DNA of 64,000 nucleotides. Source: Deltaproteobacteria bacterium (GTDB lineage Bacteria > Desulfobacterota_D > UBA1144 > Nemesobacterales > UBA2774). Positions within the stretch are counted from its first letter, which is position 1, and each line of letters begins with the position of its first letter. The notes under the pieces are model-generated. The model was not told the DNA's origin. It searched no databases and was given only the letters and a program-made list of their open reading frames with translations. The stretch lies in NCBI GenBank assembly GCA_029262275.1, contig JAJCZS010000007.1, forward strand, positions 184,785 through 248,784. The letters are read 5' to 3'. The position numbers and the translations under genes are program-made. Shown here piece by piece: positions 28,571-36,182 of the stretch.

Positions 28571-29224
28571 ATGGAGAAATTAGCAATAAATATTATGAAG
28601 CCGTTAATGCTATTTGTATGTTTTTTAATCGTATCCTGTGCGACTATAACCGTAAATGTCTATTTCCCTGCTGAAGAGGTTAGGGATGCATATTCTAGTT
28701 TGGAAGAAGAATTCTTGGAGCAAGACGATGAGGATGGATCTGGCGCTGATGGAGCTTCAGAGGCTGTAAGCCCTACTCCAAAGCCTCAAAGCCGCAATGT
28801 ATATCCAGATGAGCCTACTTTGTCTGAGACAAAAGTGGTTGTAATTAAAAGGGAAATATCCCTCGATTTTGCCAACTACGCCTGGGCCCAGGGAAATATC
28901 TCGCAGCAAATAGATCAGAAATTAAGAGCCATGCCTGACGTGATAAATGCCTATAGGGCGAGAGCAAAACGCCAGGACGTAATCGACCAGATGCTCTCAC
29001 AGAGAAAAGTTGCAGAAGGAAGCCAGGGGCTTTTGGTCAAGAAGTCTTCTCTTACTTCTGCACAGACAAGCGCGTTTAATGCTGAGAATGCTGACAGAAG
29101 AATAATCATTCAAGGTATGGCAAGAGCTATTGTTGAGATAAACAATCTTGCTCCTACTCCTGAGAATATAAACAAAGTGCTTCCTGAAGCAGCTCGTCAA
29201 TTTGCCAGCGTTAGAAGAAATTAG
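28571..29224 (+). CDS. DUF1318 lipoprotein (YnbE-like plus YdbL-like)
   Basis: Signal peptide with lipobox VSC and lipidation at C23, then a short beta strand ATITVNVYFPAEEV directly after the cysteine. A disordered acidic and proline-containing linker (about 42-80) leads to a helical C-terminal domain (about 95-217) whose content (NISQQIDQKLRAMPDVINAYRARAKRQD, GLLVKKSS, NADRRIIIQGMARAIVEIN) is typical of DUF1318/YdbL. In E. coli the lipoprotein YnbE and the soluble YdbL are separate; here one chain seems to hold both. GAGGTGAAATT before the ATG gives a good ribosome binding site, and a strong terminator follows. It is expected to act at the outer membrane with the YdbH-like protein encoded upstream. 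Confidence 0.8.
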   Translation: MEKLAINIMKPLMLFVCFLIVSCATITVNVYFPAEEVRDAYSSLEEEFLEQDDEDGSGADGASEAVSPTPKPQSRNVYPDEPTLSETKVVVIKREISLDFANYAWAQGNISQQIDQKLRAMPDVINAYRARAKRQDVIDQMLSQRKVAEGSQGLLVKKSSLTSAQTSAFNAENADRRIIIQGMARAIVEINNLAPTPENINKVLPEAARQFASVRRN

Positions 29225-29265
29225 TAGTAAAGATATAGAATCAAATACACCATAAAATAATATAA

Positions 29266-29301
29266 AGGCGTCCTTAGTATTAAGCTAGGGACGCCTTTTT
29301 T
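29266..29301 (+). terminator. Rho-independent terminator after the YdbH/DUF1318 operon
   Basis: AGGCGTCCTTAG (29266-29277) pairs with CTAGGGACGCCT (29285-29296) over 12 positions with one wobble pair and a 7-nt loop, followed by a run of T. It ends the operon cleanly. From 29302 to 29516 there is no gene. Confidence 0.92.
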
Positions 29302-29376
29302 CATTCTAATAGTACAGAAACGGTTGTTTATATATTGTCAGGAATCAAAAATCCAACCATAACCTATATCCCATTA

Positions 29377-29406
29377 TTGACTTTATAGTATAAGACTTTG
29401 TAATAT
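29377..29406 (+). promoter_or_regulatory. Possible promoter for the beta-barrel gene
   Basis: TTGACT (29377-29382) and TAATAT (29401-29406) are separated by 18 bp. The -35 matches 5 of 6 and the -10 matches 4 of 6. It would give a leader of roughly 100 nt before the ATG at 29517. Confidence 0.3.
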
Positions 29407-29516
29407 AGAGATCTATAATTACTATGGTAGTAGGTGCTGGTTTCTTAATTCTTTAGCAAAAGATACGCGATATGTTTACTCAATAAATTACAGAATTGAG
29501 ACAGAGGAGTTTTAAT

Positions 29517-30545
29517 ATGATGCATTATAAGAACTTGTTTGATTTTAAGATTGTCTCGACCATGTACAGACTACGCTTGTTGTTGATCCCGATTTTTATT
29601 TTGCTTATACCTATTTCCACTAACTATGCATATGGAGAAGGGTATCCCCAAAATGAAACCTACTTTAGTGAGAACTTTAATCATCTAACATACGATACAA
29701 ATGAGGAGCAATTGTATGCTCAAGCCAGTGAAGAAGTGATAGTTGAAACACAGAGTCTCGATCCTTCTCCAAACTACAAAACGGGATATTATGGAACTAA
29801 GGATTGGCAGGCTTTTGTAGCAGTTTACCTATGGGTTGTGGGAATGAATGGAGATCTAGGAGTAGGTAACACAACTGCCGATGTTGACGTGAGCTTCGGA
29901 GATATTTGGGAAAACTTTGATGTTGGTGGTCAAGCACATATAGAGTTCTGGTGGAAAAAGTGGATTTTCTTTGTCGATCCATTATTTATGAAGCTATCAA
30001 GCAAGGGGAGCCAAACTAGGGTGATTGGAACTATAAAGTCCGATGCCGAGGTGAAAATGTTTTTAATGGATTTGGCCATTGGATATAGAGTAGCGGAGAT
30101 TGCTCTTAGTGCTAATACAAAATCAAATAATTTTAAGATGTGGCCTGCACTGGCTATAGATGTTTATGGTGGTGGTCGAATACTAAATGTGCAGAATACT
30201 ATAGATCTGACATTGGATACACCAATAGGACAACCTAAAAAGAGACTTAGTGTTGATGAAACATGGTTTGATTTTATAGTTGGAACTAGGTTTATGTTTG
30301 ATTTCACGGAGAGGCTGCTCTTGAGTATCAAAAGTGATATTGGAGGGTTTGGACTTGGATTCTCATCTGACATCGACTGGAGTTTTGCTGCCAACTTAGG
30401 TTATACACTTCCCTGGTGGGGCGTTACTCCTTATGTAGGATACAGAGTGCTCTACATAGATTACGAAGATGGAAGCGGCAGCAACAGATTTGTGTATGAT
30501 ATATGGCACACTGGACCACAAATCGGAGTAGGTGTAAGATTTTAA
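29517..30545 (+). CDS. Outer membrane beta-barrel protein
   Basis: ATG 29517 is preceded by AGAGGAG (29503-29509) at 7 bp, which decides against the upstream TTG at 29496. The 342-residue product has an N-terminal export signal (core LLLIPIFILLIPIS, cleavage near AYG) and an Asn/Glu-rich linker. It then carries alternating strands rich in aromatic girdle residues (WQAFVAVYLWVVGMNG, HIEFWWKKWIFFVDPLFM, WFDFIVGTRFMF, YTLPWWGVTPYVGYRVLYIDY). It ends GVGVRF, with the terminal Phe used as the signal for outer membrane insertion. It resembles 8-12 stranded barrel proteins of unknown substrate. No specific function can be named. Confidence 0.82.
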   Translation: MMHYKNLFDFKIVSTMYRLRLLLIPIFILLIPISTNYAYGEGYPQNETYFSENFNHLTYDTNEEQLYAQASEEVIVETQSLDPSPNYKTGYYGTKDWQAFVAVYLWVVGMNGDLGVGNTTADVDVSFGDIWENFDVGGQAHIEFWWKKWIFFVDPLFMKLSSKGSQTRVIGTIKSDAEVKMFLMDLAIGYRVAEIALSANTKSNNFKMWPALAIDVYGGGRILNVQNTIDLTLDTPIGQPKKRLSVDETWFDFIVGTRFMFDFTERLLLSIKSDIGGFGLGFSSDIDWSFAANLGYTLPWWGVTPYVGYRVLYIDYEDGSGSNRFVYDIWHTGPQIGVGVRF

Positions 30546-30634
30546 TTCAATAGTTTTAGCATGAGATGCTACTCCTTCTTATTTCGTGGTATTGCTAATA
30601 TAGTAAGTTGCCTAAGATATGGGGTAAGAATCAT

Positions 30635-30718
30635 ATGTTAAGGTTTAATCTAATACTTGTACTATTTTTGATCACCTTTATTCAAGCAAATACAAATGCA
30701 AAACAGCTTTTTTGTTAA
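30635..30718 (+). other. 27-codon open frame resembling a signal peptide, possible gene remnant
   Basis: In the 30546-30753 gap a short frame reads MLRFNLILVL...QANTNAKQLFC and then stops. It has the basic start, hydrophobic core and A-x-A-like end of an exported protein, but almost nothing after it. It could be a small exported peptide or the surviving start of a decayed gene. GGGG lies about 12 bp before the ATG. Otherwise the gap holds no feature. Confidence 0.25.
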
Positions 30719-30753
30719 TATAAATGATTGGTATAAATTTCTAACATGGGAAT

Positions 30754-31833
30754 ATGGTTATGACTTCATTCAGACAAACTCTTCTTACAGCTCTCCTGAT
30801 CAGTTTCTTGATAACCTCTTTTAGTTTTGCCCAAGATTCTGAAGAATCTACTTACAACTTTGATTGCTCAATACCGATAGAAGCACAAAATTTGAAGCCT
30901 GGAGGAGAAGGGGAAAAAGTACCTATAAAAATTGGTTTTTTCGTAATAGACATTAAAGAAATTGATGATTTAGAGCAAACTTATACTGCAGATGTATGGT
31001 TTAATGAAACCTGGAACGATCCTCGCCTATCTGAGAGAGCTCTTGGTAAATCTTTGGAAAAATGTATATACAAAGATTATGAAATATGGACTCCTACGAT
31101 AGCAGTTATAAATCGAAATGGAGGAGATCAGCTACTAGATAAAATTGCTAGAGTCGATCCTGATGGCAATGTAAATATTAAACAACGCTATGTTGGTGAA
31201 ATCACGTCAGATCTAGATTTTTCAAATTTTCCTTTTGACGATCAGGTGCTGCATTTTATTCTTGCTGCTGTGGGGCCGGATGCTCAGGATATAGTTTTTG
31301 AATTGGATAAGGATACAACCGGGCAGAGGGATAAATTTTCAGCAGAGGGTTGGACCATAAACCTAGTTGATGGTGTTACTAACACAGAGCGTATAAAAAC
31401 TTGGGGAGAGAGCCCTATATATAATCTACACCGAATAGATTTTAGACTCGAAGCACAGCGCGACAAGGCGTATTATGTTTGGAAAGTTATTGCCCCGCTT
31501 TGTCTTATAGTTCTTATGGCATGGGCGGTATTCTGGATTGATCCTAAACATCTTGGTCCTCAGGTTGGTCTTTCTACAGCCACGGTTTTTACATTGATAG
31601 CTTATAGATTTGCAATTGGTTTTAACCTTCCTAAGGTCTCTTATTTTACTCGAATGGATAATTTTGTACTGTTATCAACGATCTTGGTATTTATAGCTTT
31701 GGGTACAGCTATTGCTACCAGTAAAATATCATCTGACGGTGAAAACAAGCTAGCTAAATTAATAGAGAAATATATGAGAGTAATCTATTTATTAGCATTT
31801 TTAGCTATCATAGTATTTACGTTATTGCTATAA
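30754..31833 (+). CDS. Pentameric ligand-gated ion channel (Cys-loop receptor superfamily)
   Basis: A 359-residue bacterial relative of GLIC and ELIC. After a signal peptide (about 1-26) comes an extracellular beta-sandwich domain with TADVWFNETWNDPRL (about 78-92), the W-x-P motif (IWTPTIAVIN, 111-120) and the loop LDFSNFPFDDQVLHF (154-168), which matches the conserved FPFD signature. As in other prokaryotic members the Cys pair of the eponymous loop is absent. Four membrane helices follow: M1 241-262, M2 267-289, M3 301-323 and M4 340-359; M2 ends in NLPK, as in GLIC. The cytoplasmic M3-M4 loop is short, as usual in bacteria. ATG 30760 is an alternative start. The ligand is unknown. A potassium channel gene follows two genes downstream. 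Confidence 0.95.
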   Translation: MVMTSFRQTLLTALLISFLITSFSFAQDSEESTYNFDCSIPIEAQNLKPGGEGEKVPIKIGFFVIDIKEIDDLEQTYTADVWFNETWNDPRLSERALGKSLEKCIYKDYEIWTPTIAVINRNGGDQLLDKIARVDPDGNVNIKQRYVGEITSDLDFSNFPFDDQVLHFILAAVGPDAQDIVFELDKDTTGQRDKFSAEGWTINLVDGVTNTERIKTWGESPIYNLHRIDFRLEAQRDKAYYVWKVIAPLCLIVLMAWAVFWIDPKHLGPQVGLSTATVFTLIAYRFAIGFNLPKVSYFTRMDNFVLLSTILVFIALGTAIATSKISSDGENKLAKLIEKYMRVIYLLAFLAIIVFTLLL

Positions 31834-31889
31834 TGTTTATAGGTAGGTTATATCTTAGACTGAAAGCATTTTTATAAGAGGGGTAAATT

Positions 31890-32723
31890 ATGCGTAATAA
31901 TCTAATTCTTAGCTGTTTTATATTTGTTCTGTCTCTTGTTATGTCCAGTTGTGACGGCGGAGGCAACAATGGAGATATTGTGCTTGAAGGCATTATTTCA
32001 AACCCTTCCCAGTTTAGTGAGATAACTGCAATAATTTTAGAAGGTAATAGAAGTTTGGGTAGTACTAAAGTAAACTCCGAGGGCAATTTTATAATAAGCT
32101 TTCGCTCTAACACCGGAGTTGTTACATTAAGATTTGAATCAGCAACGTTTAATGCGGAAAGACCTAATATCCCAGTAGTCAACCAGAGTACAACAAACCT
32201 AGATATTACTCTTCAACTAAACCCAACCTTAATCATAATTGACCGTTGGCGAGTCTTTCAAGACCCAATCTCTCTCTCAGGTACGCAAGCTATAAATTAC
32301 AATGAGCGCCAGGCTGAATTTAATATGGACGGGGATGGAGGCAACTGTATGTTTGCAGGTACTGATAGCTTAATAACCTATATTGTTAAGAGTATTAGTA
32401 TCACTAATTGCAGAGAAGGTGTAAGAGCCCAGGGTTCAGCTTCCATTTTTCTGAATGCAGATGAAAGTATTCAAATCTCTAGTAATAGAGATGCGATTTT
32501 AACTATCGATGATGGATTTGTCGAAGTGGGACAAACTGCAAATCCTGTTAACAATACAATTATTATTCAATCCAATAACCAGTTTGGAATAAATGCCGCT
32601 GGGAATGCAATAGTGGATATAAATCCGCAAAACAGTTGTTCTATAAGCGGTAGTAGAGCAGCCGTCAATGTAAACGGCAATGCTTCTGTAAATACGTCTA
32701 GCTGTACGCTTTCTGACGGTTGA
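31890..32723 (+). CDS. Lipoprotein with beta-helix-like C-terminal half
   Basis: A 277-residue lipoprotein: MRNNLILSCF, core, and lipobox MSSC with lipidation at C21, then a glycine-rich spacer. Residues about 30-115 form a carboxypeptidase-regulatory-like beta sandwich pattern (LEGIISNPSQFSEITAIILEGNRSLGSTKVNSEGNFIISF). The C-terminal half is a series of short strands with repeated Asn/Ile/Ala rungs (IFLNADESIQISSNRDAILTIDDGF, NQFGINAAGNAIVDINPQNS, AAVNVNGNASVNTSS), as in right-handed parallel beta helices. No active site is recognised. It sits between the ligand-gated channel (56 bp) and the potassium channel (26 bp) on the same strand. Confidence 0.75.
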   Translation: MRNNLILSCFIFVLSLVMSSCDGGGNNGDIVLEGIISNPSQFSEITAIILEGNRSLGSTKVNSEGNFIISFRSNTGVVTLRFESATFNAERPNIPVVNQSTTNLDITLQLNPTLIIIDRWRVFQDPISLSGTQAINYNERQAEFNMDGDGGNCMFAGTDSLITYIVKSISITNCREGVRAQGSASIFLNADESIQISSNRDAILTIDDGFVEVGQTANPVNNTIIIQSNNQFGINAAGNAIVDINPQNSCSISGSRAAVNVNGNASVNTSSCTLSDG

Positions 32724-32749
32724 TTCATTTTAAAATAGAGGATTAACAT

Positions 32750-33439
32750 ATGCTTGAAACTGAAAAACCTGGAATCATTTCACTAGTATTGGGTTCAACT
32801 AAATACAAGATGTTTAATTTTATGGTCTCCATTATTATGCTACTTGTGCTCTCATCAGTATTGGAGGGGCATGAGTATGGTTTCCTTGTGCTCAACATTA
32901 CAAGCTCAATAGTTTTTGTTTTAGGAATATATGCAGCGGGTAGGAACAAAAGAAATGTTATTCTGTTGATAATCTTAGGTCTTCCTTGGTTCCTTTCAGA
33001 ATGGATTTTCACACGTTCTTCGGAGACTATTTTTGCAAGCATTCTATTTTTTCTTTTTATTTCGGGAACTCTTTTTGCTCATATATTGCATACTAAAAAA
33101 GTCTCTGCTGACACTCTATATGCAGCAGTGTGCACATTCTTACTATTAGGTTTGTTGTGGGCCTCCATCTACAACTATCTTGAGTATATTTCACCTGGAA
33201 TAATCTTTATTAAAAATAACTCAGATGTTGTAACCACTCTGACCTCTAACGAATATATCTACTATAGTTATACCACTTTGACTACCCTTGGTTATGGGGA
33301 TATCACCTCGCTTACATCTATAGGGAGAATGATATCTGTTTTGGAAGCCATAGCAGGACAGCTTTTTCTAGCATTTTTGGTGGCGCGTTTAGTGGCTATA
33401 TACACCGCAAATGCTATGAGAGGCAATACCGGATCATAA
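32750..33439 (+). CDS. Six-helix potassium channel protein
   Basis: A 229-residue integral membrane protein with about six hydrophobic helices and a canonical potassium selectivity filter TLGYGD (179-184) in the pore loop SYTTLTTLGYGDIT, between the last two helices (about 121-141 and 193-216). The fourth helix lacks the regular Arg/Lys ladder of voltage sensors, so voltage gating is doubtful. There is no cytoplasmic RCK or nucleotide-binding domain; the C-terminus ends about a dozen residues after the last helix. Potassium flux across the inner membrane is the expected role. It is downstream of the ligand-gated channel and the lipoprotein on the same strand, with its 3' end overlapping the convergent VTT-domain gene by 6 bp. 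Confidence 0.9.
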   Translation: MLETEKPGIISLVLGSTKYKMFNFMVSIIMLLVLSSVLEGHEYGFLVLNITSSIVFVLGIYAAGRNKRNVILLIILGLPWFLSEWIFTRSSETIFASILFFLFISGTLFAHILHTKKVSADTLYAAVCTFLLLGLLWASIYNYLEYISPGIIFIKNNSDVVTTLTSNEYIYYSYTTLTTLGYGDITSLTSIGRMISVLEAIAGQLFLAFLVARLVAIYTANAMRGNTGS

Positions 33440-34036
33440 GCTAATATTGAGATAAGATTGAATCAAGTCGTATCCGTAAAATAGATAGGTGAACTTTATA
33501 GAAAAAGATATAAACGTTATAGGAGCAAATAGAATAATCGGGAAGCGTTTCATCCCGCAAGCTGCATACATGATATCAAAAGGTATTGGTGAAGCTGCCC
33601 CTACAAATAAAATCAGGCTTATTAGTCTTTTTGAACGGCCCTCTGTCCATGGATGATTCTCAATATTTGGAAAGTTCTTCTTAATAAATCTGGATTTCCC
33701 AAAATATCTGGCAATAAAATAAGTTATAACAGAGCCGCTCATAGAACCTAAACCCATAACGATTATTAGCCTTATAGGTTCAAACCCCAGCATTGCTCCC
33801 AAAACAGCATATATCCAAACTGGCAACGCAAGAGGTGTACTGCTAATAGTTGTGATTAGATACAGGATTAGATCGATGCTATCCTGCCCGTACCTAATTA
33901 ATAAGTCGTGTCCCAATCTAATAATTTCTTCTCGGAATAATAAAGGAACTACAATACTTGTTATTATTACAACCCCTGCGAATGCAAAGGTTAAATTAAC
34001 AAACTTGGAAAAGTAGCTTAATTTCTTTGAGGCCAT
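33434..34036 (-). CDS. VTT-domain (DedA/TVP38) membrane protein
   Basis: A 200-residue inner membrane protein of the DedA/TVP38/TMEM64 superfamily. Characteristic is the re-entrant region LPVWIYAVLGAMLGF followed by GLGSMSGSVITYFIARYFGKSRF, and later FVGAASPIPFDIMYAACGMKRFPI. These families are linked to lipid carrier or phospholipid scrambling and recycling across membranes. Five or so hydrophobic segments are visible. The exact substrate is unknown. It is divergent from the isocitrate dehydrogenase gene with 159 bp between. Confidence 0.82.
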   Translation of the reverse strand: MASKKLSYFSKFVNLTFAFAGVVIITSIVVPLLFREEIIRLGHDLLIRYGQDSIDLILYLITTISSTPLALPVWIYAVLGAMLGFEPIRLIIVMGLGSMSGSVITYFIARYFGKSRFIKKNFPNIENHPWTEGRSKRLISLILFVGAASPIPFDIMYAACGMKRFPIILFAPITFISFSIKFTYLFYGYDLIQSYLNISL

Positions 34037-34075
34037 TTATTGATTATATACACCAGTGTTTTTGTTAGAGTAAAA

Positions 34076-34101
34076 TTAACTAATTGTGAGGCAATAGTTA
34101 A
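34076..34101. promoter_or_regulatory. Strong hairpin or operator dyad upstream of isocitrate dehydrogenase
   Basis: TTAACTA(A)TTG pairs with CAATAGTTAA across a 5-nt loop (TGAGG), with one unpaired A. A second dyad, GTAAAA-ATACGG-TTTTAC, lies at 34111-34128. Both fall between divergent genes and have no T-run, so regulator binding sites are likelier than a terminator. Confidence 0.35.
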
Positions 34102-34195
34102 GTTCCTATTGTAAAAATACGGTTTTACGCCAGTTCTCTCAAGGAATTCATCATTCAGACTTGATTAATAAGCCTGTTCTGGTTGAATATCAACT

Positions 34196-35215
34196 ATGAG
34201 CAAACGTAAAGTGGTACTTATCCCAGGGGATGGAATTGGTCCTAATATTACAACAGCAGTTAAGAAGGTCGTGGCCGCCTCTGGTGCTGAGATAGATTGG
34301 GTTGAGCGTAAAGCGGGTCTTGCGGCTCTTGAAGAAGGCCCCGATGTTCTACCTGAGAGCACAATTGAGTCTATCAAAGAGCATAGGGTCGCCTTAAAAG
34401 GTCCATGCACTACTCCTATTGGGGAAGGGTTTACTTCTGTAAACGTACAACTTCGGAAGGAGTTAGACCTTTATTCTGCTATAAGGCCTGTTAGAAACCT
34501 AAAGGGAGTTGAAACTCGTTTTACAGATGTCGATTTAGTAATCATACGAGAGAATACAGAGGGTTTATATAGCGGAGTTGAAAATACAGTAAGCCCTGGT
34601 GTTGTGATGAGTATGAAGGTTGCAACGGAGAAAGCGTGCACGCGTATAGCAGAGAAAGCTTTTAAATACGCTAGGATGAGAGGTAGGAAGAAAGTCACAG
34701 TATTTCATAAAGCTAATATTATGAAATTGACAGATGGTCTTTTTATCAGGAAATCCAGAGAGGTTAGTGAGAAATACTCTGATATTGAGTATGAAGAAAT
34801 AATTGTAGATGCAGGATGTATGAAGCTAGTTCAAAACCCCACTCAATTTGATGTTTTGCTTCTTGAAAATCTTTACGGTGATTTGATGAGCGATCTCTGC
34901 GCAGGACTAGTTGGCGGGCTGGGGGTTGTTCCGGGCTCTAATATAGGTGATAACAGGGCTGTATTTGAAGCTGTTCACGGATCGGCTCCTGATATTGCAG
35001 GTAAAAACATTGCCAACCCTTTGGCACTCTTGATGTCGTGTGTGATGATGCTTAACTACCTTGCAGATAACGAAGGGGAAAAGCATTATACAGAGTGTGC
35101 CACTAGTATTAAAAATGCTTACAGTAAAGCAGTGGAGCAGGGAGCGACGACTCGCGATTTGGGAGGGGATTTAGGTACTCAGGAATTTGCGGATGCTATT
35201 ATTGAAAGGTTTTGA
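34196..35215 (+). CDS. Isocitrate dehydrogenase, probably NAD-dependent
   Basis: Beta-decarboxylating dehydrogenase of the isocitrate/isopropylmalate family, 339 residues. The substrate loop SVNVQLRKELDLYSAIRPVRN carries the STNxxLRK-like motif of isocitrate enzymes, and VFHKANIMKLTDGLF and the metal-binding stretch ending in DLMSDLCAGLVGG are present. The cofactor region reads HGSAPDIAGKNIANP: the D-I pair after AP is typical of NAD rather than NADP use, where K and Y are expected. The short length also fits the NAD type related to mitochondrial IDH3. Homoisocitrate or tartrate dehydrogenase activity is less likely. It feeds the TCA cycle; sucD lies 5 kb further on. Confidence 0.88.
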   Translation: MSKRKVVLIPGDGIGPNITTAVKKVVAASGAEIDWVERKAGLAALEEGPDVLPESTIESIKEHRVALKGPCTTPIGEGFTSVNVQLRKELDLYSAIRPVRNLKGVETRFTDVDLVIIRENTEGLYSGVENTVSPGVVMSMKVATEKACTRIAEKAFKYARMRGRKKVTVFHKANIMKLTDGLFIRKSREVSEKYSDIEYEEIIVDAGCMKLVQNPTQFDVLLLENLYGDLMSDLCAGLVGGLGVVPGSNIGDNRAVFEAVHGSAPDIAGKNIANPLALLMSCVMMLNYLADNEGEKHYTECATSIKNAYSKAVEQGATTRDLGGDLGTQEFADAIIERF

Positions 35216-35224
35216 TTTTATTTC

Positions 35225-36178
35225 TTAGGTATTAAGGTTGTTCTGCATTACTCTTAGAAAATTTCCACTCATAATTTTAGAAACCCGATCTTCTGAATAG
35301 CCTTTATCAAGGAAATACTGAGCTATCTTTGGAAGATCAGCTATAGTCTTTAAGCCCTCGGGAAAGTCCTCGATCCTTGCCCCATCCATATCACTCCCAA
35401 TTCCCACGTTGTCTTCACCACATAGATTAATCATATAGTCGGCATGAGCGAACACTTCTTCAAGTGTAGGAGTTTCGTCTCCAATCTTAAGAAAATAGTT
35501 GTACAGGACTATGCCAATTACACCGCCCCTGTCAGAGATTGCCTTTAGCTGCTCATCTCTTAAGTTCCTAGAATGGTCTGTCAGAGCTCTTGCATTTGAG
35601 TGAGTGGCTATGGGGATGAGATCGGTAAGTTCAATCGCTTCCCAGAAACACTTCTCATTAAGATGAGATAGATCAAGAGTTATGCCAAGCTCATTCATTC
35701 TTTTAATTAACCTAACTCCATCCTCTGACAATCCATCTTCTGAGTCGCTACCTGATGCATATTGGTTCTTATTGTTCCATGCTGGTCCTATTATTCTGAT
35801 TCCTCTCCTATGGAATTCATACAAATCTTCCACCTTTTCTATAGGATCGGCTCCTTCCATGAGGGTTAAGAATCCTATCTTAGAATCTTGTCCAAACCGG
35901 GAGAGATCTTGGACATTTTTAATTTGATATACGTCATTGCTAAAGAGCTCATAAATTTCATCGTATTTATCAAGCTGCTCTAGTGCAGATTGCACTGTTT
36001 TATCCGGTTTGTGCTTTGGGTGTATGAATACGGTATTGAACACCATCCTAACATTGCCTTCTTTAAGTCCAGGGAGTGTAATCATGCAGGGGGTGCTTGG
36101 GTTTACAAAATCCCTTTTAAAGTAATTTAAGTGAAATGCTATATCTTCATGAGCATCTATGATTAGGAAGTTTTTCAT
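35225..36178 (-). CDS. M19 membrane dipeptidase family protein
   Basis: Zinc-dependent dipeptidase of the renal dipeptidase type, which cleaves dipeptides including those with D-residues at the C-terminal side. The metal-binding residues are visible: H10 and D12 in DAHEDI, the Glu of LMEGADPI, and the two His segments THSNARALTDHSRNLRDEQ, preceded by DLSHLNE. The closing NVGIGSDMDG barrel strand is present. It has 317 residues and no signal peptide, so it is probably cytoplasmic despite the family name. It is the last of a three-gene minus-strand operon (4-bp gap to the MEMO-like gene). Confidence 0.92.
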   Translation of the reverse strand: MKNFLIIDAHEDIAFHLNYFKRDFVNPSTPCMITLPGLKEGNVRMVFNTVFIHPKHKPDKTVQSALEQLDKYDEIYELFSNDVYQIKNVQDLSRFGQDSKIGFLTLMEGADPIEKVEDLYEFHRRGIRIIGPAWNNKNQYASGSDSEDGLSEDGVRLIKRMNELGITLDLSHLNEKCFWEAIELTDLIPIATHSNARALTDHSRNLRDEQLKAISDRGGVIGIVLYNYFLKIGDETPTLEEVFAHADYMINLCGEDNVGIGSDMDGARIEDFPEGLKTIADLPKIAQYFLDKGYSEDRVSKIMSGNFLRVMQNNLNT

Positions 36179-36182
36179 ATGA

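Noticed and set aside
29302-29516. Possible tRNA or small RNA in the gap before the beta-barrel gene
   Set aside because: No cloverleaf arms, no GTTCRANNC-like T-loop and no terminator; sequence looks like a promoter and leader.
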